Below are positions 1-5,339 of a stretch of 6,807 nucleotides of DNA, piece by piece. The notes beneath the pieces were generated by a model that saw nothing but the letters and a program-made list of their open reading frames with translations, had not been told where the DNA came from and searched no databases. This stretch comes from Nitrospirales bacterium (lineage in GTDB: Bacteria > Nitrospirota > Nitrospiria > Nitrospirales > UBA8639), in assembly GCA_021604265.1 (NCBI GenBank), contig BQIY01000117.1:1-6807 (forward strand), written 5' to 3'. The first letter of the stretch is position 1; every line of letters starts with the position of its first letter. Both the position numbers and the translations under genes were made by a program.

Positions 1-1
1 C

Positions 2-91
2 ACGGTCATTCTCAAAACCATGGCAAACGACCGTCGTCCATTGCTGATCATTGATGCACCACCATGGCGTGAGATCACAGGGCCCAAGTGA
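2..91 (+). CDS. Possible 3' end of an unrecognised gene (5' end outside window)
   Basis: Frame 2 is open from the window edge for 29 codons to a TGA at 89-91. The fragment reads like ordinary protein: TVILKTMANDRRPLLII, followed by DAPPWREITGPK and stop. The beta-strand-like stretch RPLLIID looks genuine, but 29 residues are too few to name a family. The other two plus-strand frames stop within the first 50 bases or so. Frame 3 reopens at an ATG at 54 and runs 56 codons to 224 (it includes SVLVLREHGTLAQLL). The true reading could therefore pass from frame 2 to frame 3 through a frameshift, which would make this a broken gene. I cannot choose between the two from this window. Confidence 0.3.
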   Translation, partial: TVILKTMANDRRPLLIIDAPPWREITGPK

Positions 92-275
92 CGAGCGGAG
101 CGTACTGGTATTACGTGAGCACGGCACTCTCGCGCAGCTCCTACAAACGCTGCCGAATCACCTCAGTGACACAACGCAGACTCTCTCCAGAAAACCACGT
201 AGCATTCGGACGGTGAGAGGGTGAGAACGACGCTGGCGGATTTTTTCAACATTCCCAAAAGGGAAATTAGACGAT

Positions 276-500
276 ATGCCCATTGCTCGTGAATACAAGG
301 TTGAAGTGATTACGGAAGGCGTGCTGGGCAGCTTACTGTTCGGGGCCAGTAAATTACCAATCGAAAGAATGGAAGAACGCATGAATGAACTTGGACGGCA
401 GGGGTGGGAAGTGACGTTTATGGTAATCGAAAAGAAACGACTTCTCTTATTCTGGGAGCGAGAGGCGGCGGTTATTACCTTTTCACGCGCACGTTCATGA
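276..500 (+). CDS. DUF4177 domain-containing small protein
   Basis: A 74-residue soluble protein with no signal peptide or membrane segment. It fits the DUF4177 family: an N-terminal strand EYKVEVI (residues 6-12), a helix with MNELGRQGWEV (36-46) holding the conserved G-W-E, and a C-terminal strand pair containing LLFWEREAAVITF (57-69). Families of this kind are small alpha/beta proteins of unknown function, and no catalytic residues are apparent. ATG 276 is the only standard start between the upstream in-frame stop (222-224) and the conserved domain. The ribosome site is weak (AAGGGA near 259-264, about 11 bases upstream). The gene stands alone: the nearest convincing neighbour runs the other way and ends at 689. 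A G/C-rich hairpin follows immediately. Family assignment is fairly sure; cellular role is unknown. Confidence 0.82.
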   Translation: MPIAREYKVEVITEGVLGSLLFGASKLPIERMEERMNELGRQGWEVTFMVIEKKRLLLFWEREAAVITFSRARS

Positions 501-505
501 GAGGC

Positions 506-541
506 CCCATCCCCATTCTTCCTATTGTGAAAGGGGATGGG
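506..541 (+). terminator. Hairpin after the DUF4177 gene, possible terminator without a U-tract
   Basis: CCCATCCCC (506-514) is exactly complementary to GGGGATGGG (533-541). The stem continues, after one A/A mismatch, with TTC (516-518) against GAA (529-531), leaving a 10-base loop. It begins 5 bases after the stop codon of the DUF4177 gene. Neither strand has a T-run after the stem, so it is not a standard intrinsic terminator. It could still act as an RNA 3'-end stabiliser or a Rho-assisted stop. The pairing is seen directly; the function is inferred. Confidence 0.45.
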
Positions 542-688
542 CACATGTGTATGATTCTCAATAGGTGCTATAGCCGTTTCCAAATAATTTCCACAGCGAT
601 TCTCAGTAAAGATTGAAACGTCAAAGTCAATGGTGTGTTGAGTGTTCGTGGCCTAGGCACTACTGGAACTTATTTGGATTCGCTATAG

Positions 689-1027
689 TCAAGCCGATTC
701 AATCACGGCGGCAGGAGCGGCGGTCATTACGGCTTGAATACTTTTTTTCATCGATGGTTTCGAGGCATACATTTCGCTCTTACCGATCGGCTGCATATTC
801 TTGGCAATCAAGACAAAATAGTGTTTTCCGTTTTTGGCAACCTTCTCTTCGTATTGCTTCGCAAGCTTCGCGTTGGCCTTGACTGATGTAATGGCCCGAC
901 GAGCGCCCGATGGTGAATGATAACCTTGGCTCGCCAGGATAATTTCGCCGCTTCGCGCTTTTAAGCGAAAATACGCTTTTCCATTCTTCCCCTTAAACAC
1001 TTCAAACTTCGGGTGCTTCATAGCCAT
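689..1027 (-). CDS. YegP-type protein with two DUF1508 repeats
   Basis: A 112-residue cytosolic, lysine-rich protein made of two copies of the DUF1508 fold, as in E. coli YegP. Repeat 1 spans about residues 7-53 (KFEVFKGKNGKAYFRL, then GYHSPSGARRAITSVKANA). Repeat 2 spans about 59-105 (YEEKVAKNGKHYFVLIA, then MYASKPSMKKSIQAV). Each repeat has the typical K-N-G-K-x-Y-F strand followed by a helix. In repeat 2 the usual SVKxNA ending has drifted to AVMTAA. The length matches the two-repeat form, and an Ala-rich tail follows. The start at 1027 is fixed by a near-perfect ribosome site, AAAGGAGG, seven bases upstream; a second ATG two codons in is less well spaced. The biochemical function of the family is not established. 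The gene is transcribed divergently from the reductase-ligase operon. I see no T-tract terminator after it. Confidence 0.9.
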   Translation of the reverse strand: MAMKHPKFEVFKGKNGKAYFRLKARSGEIILASQGYHSPSGARRAITSVKANAKLAKQYEEKVAKNGKHYFVLIAKNMQPIGKSEMYASKPSMKKSIQAVMTAAPAAVIESA

Positions 1028-1033
1028 AGGAAA

Positions 1034-1041
1034 CCTCCTTT
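1034..1041 (-). promoter_or_regulatory. Strong ribosome binding site of the YegP-type gene
   Basis: On the minus strand this reads AAAGGAGG, which matches the anti-SD core. It is followed by TTTCCT and the ATG at 1027-1025. It fixes the start codon and suggests high translation. Confidence 0.85.
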
Positions 1042-1090
1042 GGTTGAACAGATGAAATCATAGACCGTCCCTCAGCAAGCGTTGAATGCT

Positions 1091-1118
1091 ATTGTGCCAT
1101 GATCATGCCTAATTTCAA
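1091..1118 (-). promoter_or_regulatory. Candidate sigma70-type promoter for the YegP-type gene, with a palindrome in the spacer
   Basis: On the minus strand, TTGAAA (1118-1113, 5 of 6 consensus bases) and CACAAT (1096-1091, 4 of 6) are 16 bases apart. The predicted start of transcription is near 1083, giving a leader of about 55 bases that carries the ribosome site. The spacer contains the perfect 10-bp palindrome CATGATCATG (1098-1107), which would suit a repressor site. Both calls come from motif matching by eye. Confidence 0.4.
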
Positions 1119-1151
1119 AGCCCTGCTGTACGAAGTCCCTGCGTCTTTTAC

Positions 1152-1181
1152 TTGACCTCGACTCCGGCATAATCAGATACT
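1152..1181 (+). promoter_or_regulatory. Candidate sigma70-type promoter for the reductase-ligase operon
   Basis: TTGACC (1152-1157, 5 of 6 consensus bases) and GATACT (1176-1181, 4 of 6) are 18 bases apart. Transcription would begin near 1188. That leaves only about 9 bases before the upstream ATG at 1197 but a normal leader of about 95 bases before the ATG at 1284, which supports the downstream start for the reductase. Confidence 0.4.
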
Positions 1182-1274
1182 CGTGTTCTATGACGGATGA
1201 AATTCTCATCGAGGCGTGAGGGTGTTGTCATCAAAGACATGCCGAATGTCATGCTATCAAGTTACCACACGAAT

Positions 1275-1279
1275 GGAGG
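1275..1279 (+). promoter_or_regulatory. Ribosome binding site that sets the reductase start
   Basis: TGGAGGA stands just before the ATG at 1284; four bases separate GGAGG from the ATG. None of the three earlier in-frame ATG codons (1197, 1239, 1251) has a comparable site. Confidence 0.65.
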
Positions 1280-1283
1280 ACTC

Positions 1284-2126
1284 ATGAGTGTCTACACAGC
1301 CTATAATGATGTCGCGGTTCCATCGTTCATATATGGAACCGCGTGGAAAAAAGATGCCACGGCTCAACTGGTGCAGTTAGCCGTGAGATCAGGTTTTACG
1401 GCGATTGATACCGCCAATCAGATTATTCATTATCAGGAGGCCTTAGTGGGTGACGCCTTGTTGGCGTTAGCCGGGCAAGGAGTCAAACGTGAGACGCTCT
1501 TCTTGCAAACGAAATTTACGCCTGTTGGCGGACAGGATCATCGAACACCCTATGATGTCTCTGCTGATATCACCACACAGGTCGCACAATCCTTTCAGAG
1601 TTCGTTAGAACATCTGCATACGGAGTATGTCGATTCGTATGTCTTGCATGGACCCTATTCCCGGGGAGGGTTAGGAGCGGACGATTGGGAAGTCTGGGCA
1701 GCTATTGAAGGCATCTACCAATCAGGAAAAGCCAAAATGATTGGTGTGAGCAATGTGAATGCCGGACAGCTTCGTCTGCTTTGCGAGAAATCTAAGGTCA
1801 AACCCATGGTCGTGCAGAATCGATGTTATGCCGTATTGGGCTGGGATAAAGAAGTCCGAGATATCTGTAACACTCACCAGATCATCTACCAAGGGTTTTC
1901 GTTATTAACGGCGAATCAGGATCTGTGGGCCGATCCTCTGATTCGTGCCATCGCAGAGCGGGTTGAAGCTGGTCTTGCGCAAGTGATATTTCGATTCGCG
2001 CAGCAAATTGGCATGCTTCCCTTGACCGGCACGACGAATCAGGAACACATGAAAGAGGATCTCGACATCGGGCGGTTTACTCTCTCACCAGAGGAAATAC
2101 AGACTATCGAACAGATTGCTGTTTGA
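1284..2126 (+). CDS. Aldo/keto reductase (NAD(P)H-dependent oxidoreductase)
   Basis: A 280-residue cytosolic oxidoreductase of the aldo/keto reductase superfamily, a single (beta/alpha)8 barrel that reduces aldehydes or ketones with NAD(P)H. The catalytic tetrad can be placed: Asp42 in AIDTANQ, Tyr50 in HYQEALVG, Lys77 in LQTKF and His122 in YVLHGPY. Other family marks are FIYGTAWK (16-23), IGVSNVNAGQL (153-163, the substrate-side GVSN strand), VQNRCY (177-182) and LPLTGTT (245-251), the cofactor loop. The usual Lys of an IPKS-type loop is Leu247, and the usual Arg further on appears to be His255, so phosphate recognition of NADPH may be altered. The Asp-Tyr gap is three residues longer than in classical members, suggesting a divergent subfamily. 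The frame is open back to an ATG at 1197, but that start lacks a ribosome site and adds 29 residues unlike the family. The stop overlaps the ligase start. The substrate cannot be predicted. Confidence 0.92.
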   Translation: MSVYTAYNDVAVPSFIYGTAWKKDATAQLVQLAVRSGFTAIDTANQIIHYQEALVGDALLALAGQGVKRETLFLQTKFTPVGGQDHRTPYDVSADITTQVAQSFQSSLEHLHTEYVDSYVLHGPYSRGGLGADDWEVWAAIEGIYQSGKAKMIGVSNVNAGQLRLLCEKSKVKPMVVQNRCYAVLGWDKEVRDICNTHQIIYQGFSLLTANQDLWADPLIRAIAERVEAGLAQVIFRFAQQIGMLPLTGTTNQEHMKEDLDIGRFTLSPEEIQTIEQIAV

Positions 2127-3028
2127 TGATCCAAGCGGCTTCGAATCGTATGAGGCATCTCTCTCATTGTGCTCGTTTGGAACTGAATGCCTGTCTATCG
2201 TTGACGCTACTCTTCGTTGGTGTTGTGCTCTGGTCAGTCGCAGAGGCCAAGGATAAGCCGGCGGTGATGTTGGCTGAGGTGTATCAGCCAGGTATTGACG
2301 TCAGCCAGTATTGGGTGAGTGAAAAACTCGATGGGGTGCGAGCTCGCTGGGATGGTCATCGCCTCATTTCACGAGGCGGACACGCATTTGCCGCTCCCAC
2401 CTGGTTTACTGCCGGTCTTCCGAATATCTCGTTGGATGGCGAGCTCTGGATTGCGCGAGGACGATATGAAGAGACCTCTTCAATTGTGAGAAAGCTCACA
2501 CCTCATGAAGGGTGGCGAGATATTCGGTTGATGCTGTTTGATCTGCCCGAACATGACGGGACCTTTGATCAGCGAGTGAGTGCGATGAAGCGTTTGGTCG
2601 AGCACACGCATTCCCCGTTTCTCGTCATGATTGAGCAGCAAACGATACAGAATGAAGAAGAATTACAACAGCGGCTAACCGAAGTTCTTGACCAAGGCGG
2701 AGAAGGCTTGATGCTTCATCGAAAGACGGCTCGGTATGCGAGTGGTCGAACGCATGATGTGCTGAAGCTGAAGCCGTTTATGGATGCCGAAGCGACGGTG
2801 ATTGGATATCGGCCGGGCAAAGGTCAGTTTGCTGGACAAGTCGGATCACTCAAAGTCCGTACTGATGAAGGGGTAGAGTTGTATATTGGCAGCGGGCTCT
2901 CGAATGCACAACGACGTCATCCGCCGCCTGTGCAAAGCCGGATTACGTTTCGCTATCAAGGGTTGACGAAAAATGGTGTGCCCCGATTTCCGGTATTTTT
3001 GCGGATCCGCCATGAACAACCGGAATAA
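2126..3028 (+). CDS. Exported ATP-dependent DNA ligase, LigE type
   Basis: A 300-residue protein that seals nicks in duplex DNA using ATP. A hydrophobic segment (about 23-38, LSLTLLFVGVVLWSVA) ends in an A-E-A box, so cleavage is likely before Lys42 and the mature ligase (about 259 residues) should be periplasmic. Nucleotidyltransferase motifs run in order: I, SEKLDGVR with the adenylated Lys67; Ia, SRGG at 82-85; LDGELW at 103-108; III, LMLFDLP at 135-141; IV, GGEGLMLHR at 191-199; V, LKLKP at 213-217. A C-terminal OB domain follows (about 218-300; GYRPGKGQFAGQVGSL, IGSGLS, GLTKNGVPRFPVF). There is no helical DNA-binding domain or zinc finger, as expected for the minimal LigE form. The start ATG shares its A with the reductase stop (TGATG), implying coupling. 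A TTG at 2123 and an ATG at 2150 are alternatives; the latter gives a shorter leader. No good ribosome site is seen. Confidence 0.93.
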   Translation: MIQAASNRMRHLSHCARLELNACLSLTLLFVGVVLWSVAEAKDKPAVMLAEVYQPGIDVSQYWVSEKLDGVRARWDGHRLISRGGHAFAAPTWFTAGLPNISLDGELWIARGRYEETSSIVRKLTPHEGWRDIRLMLFDLPEHDGTFDQRVSAMKRLVEHTHSPFLVMIEQQTIQNEEELQQRLTEVLDQGGEGLMLHRKTARYASGRTHDVLKLKPFMDAEATVIGYRPGKGQFAGQVGSLKVRTDEGVELYIGSGLSNAQRRHPPPVQSRITFRYQGLTKNGVPRFPVFLRIRHEQPE

Positions 3029-3030
3029 TG

Positions 3031-3047
3031 CCGAGTCAGTTTCTCGG
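3031..3047. terminator. Small hairpin between convergent genes
   Basis: CCGAG (3031-3035) pairs with CTCGG (3043-3047) across a 7-base loop, inside the 29-bp gap between the ligase stop and the stop of the convergent minus-strand gene. No T-run follows on either strand, so it is at best a weak bidirectional terminator. Confidence 0.3.
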
Positions 3048-3057
3048 TGTTGCGGAG

Positions 3058-3720
3058 TTAATAGCCTTTCCGCTGTATGTGCCGATTGGTGAGAGTCACG
3101 TTGTCCCGCTCGCATGTCCGTGTGAGCAATCGATGATGGCAAGCTGAATCGGTTGCCGCATCCAGGTGCATTTGCTGACAAAGCTGTATTGTGTAAATCA
3201 GTGAGACGGCAGTTTTGATTAAGGCTAATCCGTAATCATAGTGATCGCTTTCTTCCTGGGACAGTCGAGTTCCACTCAAGACTGTGATCGTTTCTACACT
3301 AAATGACGTAGACTTCCACTCCGGCCGTTGTAACTTCAAGAGGCCAGTGGGGTCGGCCGGTTTCGTACTTCTTCCTTGAGAGTCCTGGGCAAATGTCACC
3401 AGTCCGCGCTGAAATTGCTGATTGTGGGTAATTGCTTCATGAAAAGACAACCGCCACAGTTGGTCAGCTAAGTCTCGGTCGACCGCTGCGACAACGTTCA
3501 GGCTCATTGTTCCGCTTACTGAATGTCCCTGCACAATTCGGCCGGCGTTCAATAGTTCCGGATAGTCATCGCCCATTCGGTCCGGGAACGCGAGTGTTCC
3601 CATCAGGGGCGACAGTTGCAAAGCCATGTAGTCTCGAAAGTGGACTTGCTGAAACTCCTTCAATAATTGATGAAGCGTACGTTCGTGACAAAGATGGAAA
3701 GGATAAAAAAGCGCGTTCAA
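3058..3720 (-). CDS. Unrecognised 220-residue protein, TTG start, coupled to the Cys-repeat gene
   Basis: I do not recognise a named family. The protein has no signal peptide; one hydrophobic stretch (about 165-180, LALIKTAVSLIYTIQL) looks more like a buried helix than a membrane anchor. The N-terminus is distinctive: FYPFHLCHERTLHQLL (5-20) then HFRDYMALQLSP (27-38) and FPDRMGDDYPELLNAGRIVQGHSVSG (two adjoining runs within 45-70). His9, Cys11 and His12 together, and Cys194, His195, His196 and Cys203 near the end, could bind a metal. The ORF starts with TTG, whose last two bases overlap the TGA stop of the upstream gene (TTGA), so translation is probably coupled; no ribosome site is visible. 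The next ATG is residue 32 and would remove the most distinctive part. Coding is supported by length, composition and the tight overlap. Function is unknown; context suggests a role with the exported partner. Confidence 0.75.
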   Translation of the reverse strand: MNALFYPFHLCHERTLHQLLKEFQQVHFRDYMALQLSPLMGTLAFPDRMGDDYPELLNAGRIVQGHSVSGTMSLNVVAAVDRDLADQLWRLSFHEAITHNQQFQRGLVTFAQDSQGRSTKPADPTGLLKLQRPEWKSTSFSVETITVLSGTRLSQEESDHYDYGLALIKTAVSLIYTIQLCQQMHLDAATDSACHHRLLTRTCERDNVTLTNRHIQRKGY

Positions 3721-5033
3721 GATACAGACGGCATACGGTTGAACAACGTTGAAGAGTGATCGAGACTAAGGCGGGCGCCTTGACGGCAGTCTTGAATATA
3801 TTTGGTTTCTGACCGAGCGCAGGCTTGAGTGCGCTGTTGGGGTTCTGCATAGAGGACGAGCAGTTCTTCTCCTATGGCGTTGTGGCAATCCTGTTTATGT
3901 TGCTTGGGCGTTTGTCGACAAAATTCAAAGGCGTTGTCTGAGGCTCGCCCGGAAACATTCAGGAAATTCTTGACGACACCAATGAAACAACGGCTTTGAT
4001 GCGCGGCCGTTCCCAACTGACAAAGACGAATCGACTGATCGATATTTCGCAGGGTGTGACCGGATATGTCTCGTCCCATACTTTGGTAACAGGTCGGCTT
4101 CATGCCTTCTGGCGCGGTATCGCATAGGCCAAACGCCTTGGCAAAATCATACTGCGTCAGGTGCAATATAATAGAGGTTTGCATCATATAACATTCCCGC
4201 AAATACTTCTCGTTGAGTGCAGAGCATGGATACAAAGGGTCCTTCGGGTCGACGAGTTTGGTCTTGTGGTGCTGAGCCTCATTGCCATGATGTCCGCTAT
4301 GTTGTTCCGAACCATTAATGCCCGTGACCACGCCTTCCATGAAGACTCCACCGTAACAGGATTGTTGATCCCAAGCCGTGTTTAACGTGTCGCACAGGGC
4401 TAACGCGTGTTTGATGTCATGATTGAGATGCATGGTCAGGCCATGTCCTAAACCATGAAAGCAATTGAAGTATGCGAATCGGCCTTTTTCTTTCTCGAGT
4501 TTTGCACTGCAGATGACGGCGACATCCTCTGATTGAATACGCGGTTTACTGGTGAGATAGGCTTCCAGTGCACCATGATAACAGCCTGATTGGTGGGCGG
4601 GCGTGCATTGGGTCATCACTGTCGTGACGTCTTTAAGGTGGTGATAGGACATGCGTCCCACATAATGGGTGAGATTATGGGCTTCTCGTAAAGCGGCCTG
4701 ATCCTTCTCGACAATTTCTTCGATCAAATGAAGCGCCTGTTCTGTTCCCTGTGTTGTTAAGGCGGTTTTTAATTTCTTTTTGTAGCAGGGAATATTACCC
4801 TGACAGGTATCAGGAGGAGGTGTGGGTGAATCTGCTGGCTGTTGTGGTTGAGGCGTAATATGAAGGTGTTTCGGCTGCGCTGAGGAATCAGCTTGTTCTT
4901 TAATGTCCGTCGCGTGACTTGTTGCTATGTGAGGTAGCATGCTCCCTATGGACAAGAGTACTCCGAGGCACCATGCCAGCCGTCGAGGCCAATCACTGAT
5001 TGATTGATTGCTTCTGCTTCTTTTTGAGCTCAT
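3717..5033 (-). CDS. Exported Cys/His-rich protein with tandem 34-residue CX10C repeats
   Basis: A 438-residue protein I cannot assign to a named family. Two Args (18-19) precede a hydrophobic segment (about 20-37), and an A-T-S-H-A stretch (37-41) suggests Sec export with cleavage near residue 41. A Pro/Gln-rich linker (about 54-75) follows. From there the protein is helical with paired cysteines: 143/151, 175/191, 214/226, then 270/281, 304/315, 338/349, 372/383 and 405/416. The last five pairs are each CX10C, and pairs begin 34, 34, 34 and 33 residues apart, like TPR- or Sel1-sized helical hairpins stapled by disulfides. Early units have CYHGALEAYL (151-160), CFHGLGHGL (191-199) and CYGGVFMEG (226-234). 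A His-rich insert occupies 242-257. There is no CXXCH haem motif. The start is the ATG at 5033 without an obvious ribosome site. It is the first gene of a two-gene operon. Binding, scaffold or enzyme roles are all open. Confidence 0.85.
   Translation of the reverse strand: MSSKRSRSNQSISDWPRRLAWCLGVLLSIGSMLPHIATSHATDIKEQADSSAQPKHLHITPQPQQPADSPTPPPDTCQGNIPCYKKKLKTALTTQGTEQALHLIEEIVEKDQAALREAHNLTHYVGRMSYHHLKDVTTVMTQCTPAHQSGCYHGALEAYLTSKPRIQSEDVAVICSAKLEKEKGRFAYFNCFHGLGHGLTMHLNHDIKHALALCDTLNTAWDQQSCYGGVFMEGVVTGINGSEQHSGHHGNEAQHHKTKLVDPKDPLYPCSALNEKYLRECYMMQTSIILHLTQYDFAKAFGLCDTAPEGMKPTCYQSMGRDISGHTLRNIDQSIRLCQLGTAAHQSRCFIGVVKNFLNVSGRASDNAFEFCRQTPKQHKQDCHNAIGEELLVLYAEPQQRTQACARSETKYIQDCRQGARLSLDHSSTLFNRMPSVS
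3780..4226 (-). repeat. Five tandem protein repeats with CX10C, period about 34 residues
   Basis: This part of the Cys-repeat gene encodes residues 270-418. Units start CSALNEKYLREC, CDTAPEGMKPTC, CQLGTAAHQSRC, CRQTPKQHKQDC and CARSETKYIQDC. Start-to-start spacing is 34, 34, 34 and 33 residues. Outside the cysteines the units share little identity, so this is an old protein-level repeat, not a recent DNA duplication. Less regular units precede it (Cys pairs at residues 143, 175 and 214). Confidence 0.85.
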
Positions 5034-5339
5034 GTGTATTCTGTCAAGTTAAAAATACGTTCCGTTGTATGACTGTGACCAAAAAAGAATCTCAAATTTG
5101 ACATGAGACGTGTTGGGAGTCAAGTGTTTGTGAAAATGAAGCCGTATTCACATTGTTCATTTACTAAATTACTTAGTCGTATCGTGTAGAAGGATTTTAA
5201 AATTGGACTTTCTTCAATCCCGTTTCTCAATTAAGCTAGGAAGCACGCTAGCGATATGTAGGACGGATGTTGGATACACATCAGGTGAACGGCCAAGACG
5301 GAATGATGAAATGATTTTATACTTTGGAGGCTCTACCTT
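5034..5339. other. 306-bp A/T-rich divergent intergenic region
   Basis: No coding sequence is supportable here. The region must carry promoters for both the minus-strand Cys-repeat operon and the plus-strand lipoprotein operon, but no hexamer pair is convincing on either strand. Visible items are A/T-rich patches (5050-5100 and 5158-5202) and a short inverted repeat, GCTAG (5235-5239) with CTAGC (5248-5252). A TTGACA-like hexamer on the minus strand (5047-5042) lies too close to the Cys-repeat start codon to serve that gene. Confidence 0.6.
5326..5330 (+). promoter_or_regulatory. Ribosome binding site of the first TRL-like lipoprotein gene
   Basis: TTTGGAGG ends nine bases before the ATG at 5340. 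It is the strongest ribosome site on the plus strand in this part of the window and fixes the start. Confidence 0.75.

Noticed and set aside
158..583. 141-residue minus-strand reading frame
   Set aside because: It is antisense to the DUF4177 gene, which has clear family features. Its own translation has no recognisable motif and is rich in Ser, Arg and Pro, as antisense frames often are.
613..882. Plus-strand frame rich in Arg, Ser and Trp
   Set aside because: It mostly overlaps the well-supported YegP-type gene on the other strand, and it has no ribosome site or family features.
1197..1283. N-terminal extension of the aldo/keto reductase from ATG 1197
   Set aside because: It has no ribosome site, lies almost at the predicted transcription start, and adds 29 residues that do not resemble the family. 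ATG 1284 has GGAGG in front.
2846..3181. Minus-strand 111-residue frame over the ligase 3' end
   Set aside because: It runs antisense through the OB domain of the ligase and in another frame through the end of the 220-residue gene. No motif or start site supports it.
3566..3850. Minus-strand 94-residue frame bridging two genes
   Set aside because: It overlaps the end of the Cys-repeat gene and the start of its partner in a different frame. Those two are longer and tightly coupled.
3717..5033. Multihaem cytochrome c
   Set aside because: The Cys-rich exported protein invites this idea, but there is no CXXCH motif; the cysteines are spaced CX10C.
5103..5189. 28-codon plus-strand frame in the divergent intergenic region
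   Set aside because: It has no ribosome site, is short, and has no recognisable features; it is consistent with chance in noncoding DNA.
5318..5323. TATACT as a -10 element for the lipoprotein operon
   Set aside because: Transcription would begin at about 5330, inside the GGAGG ribosome site, leaving no usable leader, and no -35 hexamer sits at the right distance.
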